Shown here in pieces: positions 42,872 through 51,777 of a stretch of 64,000 nucleotides of DNA (its first letter is position 1; every line of letters starts with the position of its first letter). The translations under genes and the position numbers were made by a program. Source of the DNA: Sphingobacterium hotanense (GTDB lineage Bacteria > Bacteroidota > Bacteroidia > Sphingobacteriales > Sphingobacteriaceae); NCBI RefSeq assembly GCF_008274825.1, contig NZ_CP030848.1, forward strand, positions 1,612,001-1,676,000, read 5' to 3'. The notes below the pieces were generated by a model that had not been told where the DNA came from, did not search any database, and saw only the letters and a program-made list of their open reading frames with translations.

Positions 42872-45800
42872 ATGTTTAAGCATCTAAAATATATTGACGG
42901 TACGTCGGATAAATTCTGGGAAATACAGACTTCGGGGAGTAGCCATACGGTGACTTATGGTCGGAACGGCACCGACGGACAATCAAAGACGAAAACTTTC
43001 GATACGGAGGAGGCTTGTTTAGCAGATGCGGAAAAATTAGTTCGCGAGAAGACGAAGAAAGGCTATTCGGAAGATGGGACTGTGGATGTGCAAAAGGCTG
43101 TGCAAAAAGATGGGAAGCCTATTGCAAAGACATCTTCGCAACAGCGAAAAGAAGAGGTATTGGGAGCTTTTCGCCAATTGATAAAACATCCGCAAAACGA
43201 CGCGGTGTTGCCGTTTTTACAGGAATATGCGAAGGGTAATTTAGAATTGTTGAAAAAGGAGATTCGCAGCGCGAAGCGTTTTTATGCATCCTTTGTCAAC
43301 TTGGATAAGGAGCCTGAGTATAGGCAGCATAACAGCTATTCTTGGGGTCAACGCGGGACGAAGCAGCAGATACGTGTAATTAATCTTTTGGCGTTGGGTA
43401 CCTTCAGTTTAACGGATACGAATTCATGGCCCGAGTTTGTCGAGCTATTGAACACGACAAAGGATCCGCAGGTTGCGGCGGTATTAGCATGGGCGCAGCC
43501 AGATTGGTTATCAGATTATTTAGCGCAGCAATTGCAGCGCAACGACTGGTTGAGCATCCGATACGATAGTTTGCGCGCGTGGGAACGTAGAGGATTGATG
43601 CATTTCAATTCGGAAGTGTATGTGAGCGCAGTGACCTACTTCCCTGAAGCAGTGAATGATGCTGCAAATATCGATCGTTATGTAGAAGAATTCTGTTCGG
43701 ACGACATTTCCGTAAAGCGCGATGTACCTCTAGTTTTTGAATATCCGTCAAACATCAACACAGTCGCTTACAAGTGGGACTACAGTCGTGATGATAACCA
43801 ATTACTCTGGCATGTGGTTTTTCAAAAACTATTGGCCGAGGGCAAAATTGATCGTGACTTTTTGATCAATAAGTCTTTGGAGATTCAAACAAAAAGCTGG
43901 AACAATGTGCAGAAGAGCTTTTTCCGAGAGATGCTCCTACAAATGGCATTCGATGAGACAGAACTTATAAAATATCAACATAGTATTTTCCCTATGTTCC
44001 ATACGGAAGAGACTGGTCCGATAAACTTCGCAATTAATTTGTTGAAGCCTGTTTTATCGCATCCTGAATTCGATCGAGGAGAATTTCTAAGTTGGATAAG
44101 CCCTATTTTCATGCGTACAGATTTGAAAGGTGCTGTAAAGACTTTGTTGATTCAATTGGATAAGGTATTGAAGGATTATCCCCAATTTAAGGAACAGGTC
44201 AATCTATTGGCTGCTGATACGTTTATGATACCAGACTTGCAATTGCAGGATCGGGCGACTAAATTTATTCTGAAACATCAAGAAAAACCTTCGGATGCCT
44301 TGGCGGATAAACTTGCTATGTATTCCGGACAAATGTTAGGTTCGAATGCGCAAGATTTGAAGTCTTTCATGGGAGATACGGTGGAGTACTATACTGAGGA
44401 GGATATATTATCGACTTTGTCTGGTGGAGAGTTGGAGAGTTATATCTATTCGCCTGATCCGACGGTAAAGCTTGATGAAGAAATCTCCGTACCGTCGGAA
44501 TGGAATGATATTCTATTTCAATTGGGGAAAGTGCTACATTCCAAGGATCATATTGAAATCGAGATTTTGATGAATGCTTGGACACTGCACTTTCGAGACT
44601 TCCCGGCGGATTATAAGCAACAATTAGCACCTTATTTGAAGCAACTGCGAGATACCTATTCGGAGTCTCATTGTTATCAGATTTTTTCGCATATATTCTA
44701 TAGCCATCAAGAGAATAGCGCAAAAATATATGTATACCAAAATAAATATGCGAAGACGCTTTCTCTAGTCAATTTAATGAACGATCAGATGCAAATGTGG
44801 CAGGAAAGATGGCGAGATGGAATCCGTTTGGAAGCATTAAGTCTGCCGACACATAAACCGTTTTGGGTTGCTCCGCATGTGCTGGTCGATCGGATCATTG
44901 CGCATGAAAAAGCGAAGGTTCCTTTGAACTTGATCGATTTGGCGATTGCATTGAGTAGAGCGCCGAAAGAGCAGTTAGCTGGTATTGAAGAAAAAATTGG
45001 GAGGATAGAGGCGAAGGAGATTGTTTCGATATTAAGTTATGCTTTTGGATTGAGTGATGAAATCAGTGTCAAAAAGTCGAATTGGTTTGGGAAAATAATG
45101 GATAGTAATTCGGACGAGAAGAATTTACTGTTAGGCATATGGGCGACGATTGCTCGCATCAGTGATCCCGACGGTGTTTTTTCAGTATTTGAAAACTCGA
45201 GCGTTGCTAACGCGCCCACTGTTATTAAGCCTTTTGACCCTAAACTGTCCATCAAACCACACTATATTCAGCAATACAATTATCTACAGAAAGTTCACGA
45301 GCCATTTTTAGTTGGTAATGAATTAATCATTGAGTTTCCTGTATTTAAAGCTTATCCCAAGACCTTGCTCGCTGGTTTAGATCTTTTTTCGCGTGGTTCG
45401 AATCAGTACCTTGGTTATTACGCCAGTAATTTGGATGTTCGATACGTGCATAGCTTATTGCCGCAAAATTCAGATAGTATGGCGATTTTGTACACCTATG
45501 CCTATAACCGAATGGCAATTTGGGGGACGAAAGACACGAAAGCATTTTTGGAAGAGATGCTATATCCGTATTATATTATTCGGGATCATTCGGCACTCTA
45601 TATTGCCAGCAGTTTTTTCAGCGCTGATAAAACCGTGCGTGCGGTCTGCGTTGAATTGTTTATTCAAGCTGTCGATCAGAATCGCTTTCCTGTAGATCTC
45701 GTGGCGAAGCATTTGCTGTTTTTAATGAACGGCGAATACGGCCCGATTGGGCGTTTAGCAGATGTGTTGGAACAAAGCAAGGATGTATCGGCAAAACATA

Positions 45801-46009
45801 ATCAGGCCTTATTGGCTTTATTGCTAGCCGTATTGAAAGATTTGGAAATCAAGGAAAAGATGCCTACGAATTTGAAGAAACTTGTGGAGCTTTTTTACGA
45901 TTTGCAGCAGAAAAACAATTTAGAGTTAACTGAGGAATTGCAGGTTTCGTTTAAGCGATTTGAAGCTTATAAATCCCTTCAACCTCTACTTAAAAAGATA
46001 TTAAAATAA
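42872..46009 (+). CDS. WGR-domain protein, MolR/YehI-like
   Basis: A large cytoplasmic protein of 1045 residues when started at ATG 42872, which gives the WGR domain its normal N-terminus (MFKHLKYIDGTSDKFWEIQ); a longer frame from 42812 adds a hydrophobic non-conserved leader. WGR domain residues about 1-75 (TVTYGRNGTDGQSKTKTF), which in other proteins binds nucleic acid. The remaining ~950 residues are mostly helical, HEAT-repeat like (FLQEYAKGNLELLKKEI, TFSLTDTNSWPEFVELLN). Overall design resembles E. coli MolR/YehI. The following SWIM-domain gene starts 4 bases after the stop, forming a two-gene unit. Function unknown. Confidence 0.8.
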   Translation: MFKHLKYIDGTSDKFWEIQTSGSSHTVTYGRNGTDGQSKTKTFDTEEACLADAEKLVREKTKKGYSEDGTVDVQKAVQKDGKPIAKTSSQQRKEEVLGAFRQLIKHPQNDAVLPFLQEYAKGNLELLKKEIRSAKRFYASFVNLDKEPEYRQHNSYSWGQRGTKQQIRVINLLALGTFSLTDTNSWPEFVELLNTTKDPQVAAVLAWAQPDWLSDYLAQQLQRNDWLSIRYDSLRAWERRGLMHFNSEVYVSAVTYFPEAVNDAANIDRYVEEFCSDDISVKRDVPLVFEYPSNINTVAYKWDYSRDDNQLLWHVVFQKLLAEGKIDRDFLINKSLEIQTKSWNNVQKSFFREMLLQMAFDETELIKYQHSIFPMFHTEETGPINFAINLLKPVLSHPEFDRGEFLSWISPIFMRTDLKGAVKTLLIQLDKVLKDYPQFKEQVNLLAADTFMIPDLQLQDRATKFILKHQEKPSDALADKLAMYSGQMLGSNAQDLKSFMGDTVEYYTEEDILSTLSGGELESYIYSPDPTVKLDEEISVPSEWNDILFQLGKVLHSKDHIEIEILMNAWTLHFRDFPADYKQQLAPYLKQLRDTYSESHCYQIFSHIFYSHQENSAKIYVYQNKYAKTLSLVNLMNDQMQMWQERWRDGIRLEALSLPTHKPFWVAPHVLVDRIIAHEKAKVPLNLIDLAIALSRAPKEQLAGIEEKIGRIEAKEIVSILSYAFGLSDEISVKKSNWFGKIMDSNSDEKNLLLGIWATIARISDPDGVFSVFENSSVANAPTVIKPFDPKLSIKPHYIQQYNYLQKVHEPFLVGNELIIEFPVFKAYPKTLLAGLDLFSRGSNQYLGYYASNLDVRYVHSLLPQNSDSMAILYTYAYNRMAIWGTKDTKAFLEEMLYPYYIIRDHSALYIASSFFSADKTVRAVCVELFIQAVDQNRFPVDLVAKHLLFLMNGEYGPIGRLADVLEQSKDVSAKHNQALLALLLAVLKDLEIKEKMPTNLKKLVELFYDLQQKNNLELTEELQVSFKRFEAYKSLQPLLKKILK

Positions 46010-46013
46010 GATT

Positions 46014-47348
46014 ATGGCAACTGTAGATTTTGATATAGCCTATAAGGGCAGTTCGGTACTTACGCAGCAATCGGGAATTCAGCGCTTGGTGCTATCACAT
46101 CAGGCGGAGATAAAAGAGGTAAACGAAGTGCCTTGTTTTTTCTGGGGAAGTTTAACAGACCCATTGACCACGTCAAAATGTCTGATGACCTTATCGAAGG
46201 TGGTGCGCTCTAGTTTTGGGCCGATTCCTGCGAGTCTTCGTGACCCTATTGTTTCTGCAGGCACTGACCAGATTCGATTTGAGGGTTTTTCCTCATGTAA
46301 TGGTGTTTATGCACGTTTAGACTTGTTGGAAGATGCTATCGATGGGGAATTCCTTGCTAGCGGAACCACCAATGTTGATTTTAACGAACCGATGTTGAAC
46401 GCTTTAAATAGCGTCAAGAAAACTGAAAAGATGGTGTTGGGCGTGGGGAGCAAGGAAGTGTCGATCAGTACCGATAAGGGCAAGGTGGTAGAGAAGAAGG
46501 TGCGATTACCGGAACGTTGGATTAAGGGATTGACGTCCGTTCAGCTGTATTTAGCGGGGATCGAGGAGAAGTTCAGGTTAAATAAAGTGCAGGTGGTGCA
46601 ACTTTTTCAGAGCATTCCGCGCGGTAATGTGAAGGGGGAGTTTTTTCTGCATCAGCGTGCGAACCGTTTTGTGTTGAGTCCAATTGCAAATAAAGACTCC
46701 GTTCGGATAGGCGGCATACAACGCCTACGCTTGTTGGAAGGTATATTGCCATATATTGACAATATGACCGTTTACCAGGAGCTAGGAGGGGAGAGTTGTT
46801 CCGTCGTGGCAGATTTTAAGAATATGCGCTTGACATTGGCGCTTTCACCGGATAATTATCGTGGTTTTTCAGGTGAAGGAAATGTCTTAGAGAATATGAT
46901 ACAGGCTGTTCCAGATGAATGGGTAATGGGTGTCAATTCCTTGTTAAAGTCCAATGAATTATTTGATCCTACGATGCTTTCTATCGAGCATGATGTGGAT
47001 TTTGCGACGATGGATAGCTTAACGGCATCGCTTTCGTCGGTCGGACTTCTAGGTTATGATCTACATAGCCATCAGCATTACTATCGTCGCTTGCCTTTTA
47101 AAATGGAGCGAATTCTATCGTTGAACCCGCGATTAAAGAATGCAAAGAAGTTGCTTGCGACAGAAGGTGTTGAGATTGTAAGGAATACTGGAGATTCCAT
47201 TGAGGCGCGCGTAGTGGGCACTGATGTAATCCATACGGTGATCATTCAAGGAGAACAGAGCCGATGTACTTGTAATTGGTTTACGAACCATCAGGGCAAG
47301 CGTGGTCTTTGTAAGCATATACTTGCCGTTAAGATGCTTAATAATTAA
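46014..47348 (+). CDS. SWIM zinc-finger protein, YehQ-like
   Basis: A 444-residue protein whose C-terminus holds a SWIM zinc finger: RCTCNWFTNHQGKRGLCKH (C-x-C then C-x-H, residues about 419-437). The N-terminal 400 residues have no recognised domain. It is the second gene of the pair with the WGR protein; in E. coli the yeh region also places SWIM (YehQ) and WGR (YehI) proteins near each other. No AAA/MoxR or VWA gene is present next to this pair, unlike many such clusters. Nucleic-acid or protein binding through the zinc finger is expected. Confidence 0.8.
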   Translation: MATVDFDIAYKGSSVLTQQSGIQRLVLSHQAEIKEVNEVPCFFWGSLTDPLTTSKCLMTLSKVVRSSFGPIPASLRDPIVSAGTDQIRFEGFSSCNGVYARLDLLEDAIDGEFLASGTTNVDFNEPMLNALNSVKKTEKMVLGVGSKEVSISTDKGKVVEKKVRLPERWIKGLTSVQLYLAGIEEKFRLNKVQVVQLFQSIPRGNVKGEFFLHQRANRFVLSPIANKDSVRIGGIQRLRLLEGILPYIDNMTVYQELGGESCSVVADFKNMRLTLALSPDNYRGFSGEGNVLENMIQAVPDEWVMGVNSLLKSNELFDPTMLSIEHDVDFATMDSLTASLSSVGLLGYDLHSHQHYYRRLPFKMERILSLNPRLKNAKKLLATEGVEIVRNTGDSIEARVVGTDVIHTVIIQGEQSRCTCNWFTNHQGKRGLCKHILAVKMLNN

Positions 47349-47418
47349 TACAGAACTTTTTTATGCTTTTGATTGTTTTATAGTTGACATCGATGGTTGA
47401 ACTAAAAATCAAAAGAAG

Positions 47419-47604
47419 ATGAGTACAAATCAAAATCAAGGAAAGACAAAGAACCCGGCTAGCCATGCTATTCAGAACAAGCCTGTTCAGAATAAAGATA
47501 ATTTAGATAGCAGAGAGCATGAGGAGAATGCATTCAAAGGCGAAGACATTACGCACAATAAGAAAGAAAAGAAAAGCGAAAATAAGCAGCAGAAGGACGA
47601 GTAG
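47419..47604 (+). CDS. Small hydrophilic protein
   Basis: A 61-residue, highly charged protein rich in Asn, Gln, Lys, Glu and Asp (QNKPVQNKDNLDSREHEENA, then KKEKKSENKQQKDE). RBS AAAAGAAG precedes the ATG. No hydrophobic core, so it is probably disordered; similar small proteins in Sphingobacteria are stress-associated hypotheticals. It has its own terminator, which supports a real gene. Confidence 0.6.
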   Translation: MSTNQNQGKTKNPASHAIQNKPVQNKDNLDSREHEENAFKGEDITHNKKEKKSENKQQKDE

Positions 47605-47616
47605 TAATAATAGTTA

Positions 47617-47649
47617 AAAGGCGGTATTTCTTAATTGAATACCGCCTTT
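47617..47649. terminator. Bidirectional terminator
   Basis: Perfect 12-bp arms AAAGGCGGTATT (47617-47628) and AATACCGCCTTT (47638-47649), placed between the converging small hydrophilic protein gene and the small lipoprotein gene. Confidence 0.85.
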
Positions 47650-47656
47650 ACTATGT

Positions 47657-48049
47657 TTAATATAGGCTAAGACTCGTAACTAATATTTTTCCTTGGGATA
47701 ACGGACTTTCTTTGACGACTTTTCCGTCAATAAGTATTTGTGCTTTTAATGTTGATTGGTCGCTTGGTCCAGAAGCTGTCGCATTTACGATAGTGCGATA
47801 GCCCTCGTTTTCTACTTCATGGCTTGTCCATTCAGCGCCGAAGTCTCCTCTTCGGGTTACTGGTGTGTTGTTTTCTTGAAATACAATGGATGTAATGTTT
47901 ACTCCTGATGAGCCAACGATACGGTAGGTGGCTTTTACATTTCCTGTTTGTGGAATAACAGGTTCGTCATTATCGCTGCAACTAGCTATAAAGATTATAG
48001 AGATGAAAGCGAAGATAGATGCGTAAATAATTGATTTGAATGTTTTCAT
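47657..48049 (-). CDS. Small lipoprotein, MmpS-like beta-sandwich
   Basis: A 130-residue lipoprotein with lipobox ASC near residue 24 and a short Asp-rich linker. The mature ~100 residues (VKATYRIVGSSGVNITSIVF, AEWTSHEVENEG, LKAQILIDGKVVKES) match the pattern of small one-domain beta-sandwich lipoproteins resembling MmpS C-terminal domains, frequent in Bacteroidota. Surface or periplasmic location; function unknown. Confidence 0.65.
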   Translation of the reverse strand: MKTFKSIIYASIFAFISIIFIASCSDNDEPVIPQTGNVKATYRIVGSSGVNITSIVFQENNTPVTRRGDFGAEWTSHEVENEGYRTIVNATASGPSDQSTLKAQILIDGKVVKESPLSQGKILVTSLSLY

Positions 48050-48250
48050 GCTTAAAGATAGGGAAGAGGAGATTGGAAAGGCTTGTGTTATTCAGGGGGA
48101 ATGTGGAGGTATTAAATGGGAAATTTGGAAAGATTAACTTGGGGGAAAATAGTTGAGCAAAATATTTAGTTTAATTGAAAAAGTAGGTTTTGTCCCAATG
48201 GTTTTCGATTAATTTCCTTATTTTCAGTCTACAATCAAACTAAACTACGC

Positions 48251-49225
48251 ATGAGACTACTGATTCTAATTTCTATACTTTCTCTTTCTATGTCTTATAA
48301 TTTTGCGCAGACTACTAAAATTGAGATCCTAAAACCAGGGATGCAGAAGATAATAAGTGCAAAGGCTATTATTGAAAATCTGGGTGAAGGCATGGTTTGG
48401 GCGGAGGGGCCAGTATGGAATAAGCGTGGCAATTATCTTTTGTTTAGCGATCCTCGATTGAATACGATTTACAAATGGGATAAAGAAGGTGGGCTGCGAC
48501 CCTTCATAAAGCCGTCAGGATATGAAGGGGCTGAATGGTATAGCGACGAACCTGGTACAAATGGTCTTCTAATCAATAAAGAAGGGGATCTGATTGCCTG
48601 CGATCATGGTAATCGTCGAATTACAAAGATTAATCTTTCGACAAAAGAGAAAACAGCCCTTGTAAGCAAATGGGAAGGAAAGCGTTTCAACTCTCCGAAT
48701 GATCTTTGTGAGCATCCGTTAGGATATTATTTTTTCACAGATCCTCCATACGGTCTTCCGGGGCGTTTGAATGACACAAGCAATAGAGAAATTGCTCAGA
48801 ACGGTGTATATAGGGTTAATAAAACGGATAATTCAGTCGAGCAGGTTATCAATAATCTTGCACGTCCGAACGGTATTGCGGTCAATGCTGATGGCAGCAA
48901 GCTATATGTCGCTTTGAGCGATGATGCTAAACCCTACCTAATGGTTTATGACTTGGAGAATGCAAACATCAAGGGCGAGGGTAGAATTTTTATTGATTTT
49001 GAAAAAGCGTTTCCTGCGGAAAAAATACGTGCCGATGGGATTAAAGTCGATAGAAATGGGAATGTGTTTGCTGCGGCGGGCGATGGTGTTGTTGTTATCG
49101 GTACTGACGGTATAGCGATAGGGAGAATTCGTTCAGGCATTCGTACAGCAAACTGCGCATTCGGTGCTGATGGTTTCCTTTATATGACCGCTAGCGATCG
49201 GTTGCTTCGTGTAAAACTGAAATAA
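48251..49225 (+). CDS. Secreted SMP-30/gluconolactonase-like protein
   Basis: A 324-residue six-bladed beta-propeller with signal peptide (LLILISILSLSMSYNFAQ). Family motifs: GPVWNKRGNYLLFSDPRLNTI near residue 55, FNSPNDLCEHPLGYYFFTDP near 150 with the metal-binding Asn, ARPNGIAVNADGSKLYVA near 205 and the C-terminal ADGIKVDRNGNVFAAAGDGV. Probably hydrolyses a sugar lactone or similar ester in the periplasm with a divalent metal. Single-gene unit. Confidence 0.9.
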   Translation: MRLLILISILSLSMSYNFAQTTKIEILKPGMQKIISAKAIIENLGEGMVWAEGPVWNKRGNYLLFSDPRLNTIYKWDKEGGLRPFIKPSGYEGAEWYSDEPGTNGLLINKEGDLIACDHGNRRITKINLSTKEKTALVSKWEGKRFNSPNDLCEHPLGYYFFTDPPYGLPGRLNDTSNREIAQNGVYRVNKTDNSVEQVINNLARPNGIAVNADGSKLYVALSDDAKPYLMVYDLENANIKGEGRIFIDFEKAFPAEKIRADGIKVDRNGNVFAAAGDGVVVIGTDGIAIGRIRSGIRTANCAFGADGFLYMTASDRLLRVKLK

Positions 49226-49238
49226 TCGCGATTGTTCC

Positions 49239-50522
49239 TTACTTAGGGAATTGAATAAGAAAGGTTGTTCCGACCTTTTCCTGACTATGGACTTTGATTG
49301 CGCCATTATTAGCCTCCACCAATTCCTTCACTAGAACAAGACCCAATCCAGTTCCTTTTTCACCAAACGTGCCGTAACTTGGTTCACCAACACCTTGAAA
49401 AAGGTTTTGGATTTGGGATTCGGACATTCCTTTTCCTTCGTCCTTTATACAGAGCTCTACAGCAGAAGGAGCTTCCTTTGTCGAAATCAAAATATTAGTT
49501 CCCGAATGGCTAAATTTTATAGCGTTGTCGAGTAGGTTGCGAAGAACGATACTAATCTGTATCGGATCGGCAACAATACTCGCCGAGGGATGAATTTCCG
49601 AAATGATTTTTATTCCTTTCTCCGAACGGCGTACTTCGAATGATTCCACAGCATTCAAAATTAAATTATGCAAAAGAATTTTATCTTTTTTTGGCTGTAT
49701 TCCGCCCATGTTCATTCTACTCCATTCTAGCAGGTTGTCTAAATTTGACCTTAGGCTTTTAAGTTGTTTATTGACGAGCAGGAGCGAATTCTCTCGATTT
49801 TCTGTTTCAATTTTTTCGTTGGCAATATAATCCATCATCATGGAGGTGGCTTGAAGCGGAGAATGTATATCGTGCGCAATTACCGCAAGAAGATGCTTTA
49901 AATCATTGTTGAGCTGTAAGATCTTTAGACTTTGCTCCTTGATATGATCTTGATACTTATTTTGAATAGATTGATGGTACAGCACTAATGCGGTTAGAAA
50001 TAGCAAGCCTAATGCAGAATTTAGAATTAATCGGTCTTTGCCAACATCCTCCATAAAAGGAAACTGGTAGACGTAAAACTTTGGGATTAATACCGCTAAA
50101 GAAACCAATACGAAGACGCTTATTTTGGTACGCTTCTGTTTAAATACTAATAAACCGATGGTAAGTACAATGATTAAATAATATTCGGTTGTGTTGGGCG
50201 ATATTAGATTCACCGAGATTAACACAAATGCAAAGACGATGAGAATCCAACTTTTTGCTATTTGGTGTTTCTGCTGTCCATTTAATCGGAAACAATACAA
50301 GATGCTCGCTACGCAAATGAAATTGAGGATGCCAATAAATGGGAAATGGATGATGTTGTATAAACCATATATGAATATAATAATGGTGCTGAACAATGCG
50401 ATTGTATTCACCATCTTGATCTCTTTGCGCAAGAGAAAGCTGATATCATCAGACACGCCCGTTAGAATGATGCGCTCGTAAAGCTCACTGATTTGAACTA
50501 TAACTTTTCGTAAAAAGTTCAT
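49239..50522 (-). CDS. Membrane-bound sensor histidine kinase
   Basis: A 427-residue kinase with about six membrane spans in residues 35-190 (IALFSTIIIFIYGLYNII, YLIIVLTIGLLVF), a short coiled segment, then HisKA with LLAVIAHDIHSPLQATSMMM (phospho-acceptor His near 217) and HATPase with LRNLLDNAIKFSHSG, CIKDEGKGMS and GTGLGLVLVKELVE. No response regulator nearby. The absence of an extracellular domain suggests sensing within the membrane. Confidence 0.9.
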   Translation of the reverse strand: MNFLRKVIVQISELYERIILTGVSDDISFLLRKEIKMVNTIALFSTIIIFIYGLYNIIHFPFIGILNFICVASILYCFRLNGQQKHQIAKSWILIVFAFVLISVNLISPNTTEYYLIIVLTIGLLVFKQKRTKISVFVLVSLAVLIPKFYVYQFPFMEDVGKDRLILNSALGLLFLTALVLYHQSIQNKYQDHIKEQSLKILQLNNDLKHLLAVIAHDIHSPLQATSMMMDYIANEKIETENRENSLLLVNKQLKSLRSNLDNLLEWSRMNMGGIQPKKDKILLHNLILNAVESFEVRRSEKGIKIISEIHPSASIVADPIQISIVLRNLLDNAIKFSHSGTNILISTKEAPSAVELCIKDEGKGMSESQIQNLFQGVGEPSYGTFGEKGTGLGLVLVKELVEANNGAIKVHSQEKVGTTFLIQFPK

Positions 50523-50650
50523 AAAATATTATTTGCTAATAAAATGGTTTTCCACCCTCGTGTCCTTGTAGCTAGTGAGCGACAAAGTTATCTATTTTAA
50601 TCCATGTTTATTCATAATGGCATCTATTTGATTCAAAAATGACAGAGAAC

Positions 50651-50680
50651 AAAAAAGTCGAAGCATGCTTCGACTTTTTT
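50651..50680 (-). terminator. Palindromic terminator after the protease region
   Basis: A perfect 30-base palindrome with core GTCGAAGCATGCTTCGAC flanked by A6 and T6, so it can stop transcription in both directions. On the - strand it ends the SusCD-TlpA-protease run, after the decayed protease fragment; it also separates the upstream kinase gene. Confidence 0.9.
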
Positions 50681-50712
50681 GTTATTATTTAGTAATAGTG
50701 TAGTAAACTTGT

Positions 50713-50806
50713 TTAAGGATTTAGCAGACCTTTAATTGTGCTAACGGGAATAGTTTCTTCGATTCTTTATTGTCTTTTGCAAAATGACTAAATCCTACAC
50801 TAAAGT
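50713..50806 (-). pseudogene. Decayed C-terminal fragment of a second trypsin-like protease
   Basis: Read on the - strand, 50763-50713 encodes IEETIPVSTIKGLLNP followed by a TAA stop, matching the C-terminus of the intact protease next door (IKETIPVSVIKALISE). Just upstream in another frame come GFSHFAKDNK-like residues corresponding to the SFYYDQANQK region of the intact gene, so there is a frameshift and a deletion between the two pieces. It looks like the remnant of a tandem duplicate. No start or catalytic part remains. Confidence 0.7.
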
Positions 50807-50834
50807 CATTTATTAGAGGATTTTTACAAACAAT

Positions 50835-50858
50835 AGAAGCCGTCATCAGACAGCTTCT
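50835..50858 (-). terminator. Hairpin just after the protease gene
   Basis: Arms AGAAGCCGTC (50835-50844) and GACAGCTTCT (50849-50858), one mismatch, 4-base loop, 30 bases after the protease stop. On the - strand it is followed by ATTGTTTGT, a weak T-rich tail. Confidence 0.5.
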
Positions 50859-50887
50859 TTCATTTCGGATTTATTAACAATTAGGTG

Positions 50888-51766
50888 TTACTCACTGATT
50901 AGTGCTTTGATGACACTTACCGGAATGGTCTCTTTAATGACCATTTGTAAGTTCTTTTGATTTGCTTGGTCGTAATAAAATGATTTTGTTAATGACACCA
51001 AGCCTGCGATGTTTCCTTTATTATCGATGATTGGTCCTCCGGATGATCCTGCAGCGAAGTCTGCAGTGATTTCCATCTTTCTGCTGAAAATACCACGGTC
51101 TCCAAACTCCGTAAGACGTGCAACTTTTCCTGAGGAGAAGTAGTAATGTAAGCTACGAGGGTGGGAGAGTACGTGGACCTCAGCACCTGTTTTAGAATCA
51201 TTCCCTAATGCAAAGGGCTTAATCTTCTGGCCATTCAGATCCACTTTGAGAATGGCGATATCGGCTTCCTTAGCGAATGTTACGACCGAGTCGATATGGA
51301 ACAGTTCGCCAGCATGGTTGGCCATCATCAGTTTTACTTGCTTATCAACTTTTGCTGGATCGCCTACTCCTAAACCTAATTCATCGACCATATGGTTGTT
51401 GATTATGAAATAGCCGTCTTCCGAGATTGGAAACGCAGTTCCTGCGCCGTTGATTTTCCTTTTACCTTCTTTATCCTTGTAAATCTGTACAAACATAAAT
51501 ACAGAAGGATAGCGTTGTTCGAATACTTCCTCCGCACTTAAGGCTTTATTGGAAGGAGGTAGTACTTTTATCTTTACTTTCTTCTTTTCCTGCACCAAAT
51601 GGAAATTCTTGAACATATTCTCCAACTTCGTCGCGTCAAATGATGCCGCGTTTGCTCTAGATTCCATCTGCTTAACGAGGTTGACAGAATTGATATATTC
51701 CTGTCCCGTTGCGGCGCTAGAAAAGAATGCCATTCCAATGAACAGCACAAGTTTATTCAGTTTCAT
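50888..51766 (-). CDS. Secreted trypsin-like serine protease
   Basis: A 292-residue S1/HtrA-like protease without PDZ domain. Signal peptide LVLFIGMAFFSSAATGQ, a prodomain-like segment of about 70 residues, then the catalytic triad: His125 in IINNHMVDE, Asp169 in KEADIAILKV and Ser242 in AAGSSGGPI. The chymotrypsin-like core is compact. It is the last intact gene of the SusCD run, 11 bases after the thioredoxin-like gene, so it may cut protein substrates for uptake or process a surface component. The neighbouring fragment shows a former tandem copy. Confidence 0.88.
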   Translation of the reverse strand: MKLNKLVLFIGMAFFSSAATGQEYINSVNLVKQMESRANAASFDATKLENMFKNFHLVQEKKKVKIKVLPPSNKALSAEEVFEQRYPSVFMFVQIYKDKEGKRKINGAGTAFPISEDGYFIINNHMVDELGLGVGDPAKVDKQVKLMMANHAGELFHIDSVVTFAKEADIAILKVDLNGQKIKPFALGNDSKTGAEVHVLSHPRSLHYYFSSGKVARLTEFGDRGIFSRKMEITADFAAGSSGGPIIDNKGNIAGLVSLTKSFYYDQANQKNLQMVIKETIPVSVIKALISE

Positions 51767-51777
51767 TAGCTTCAGAT

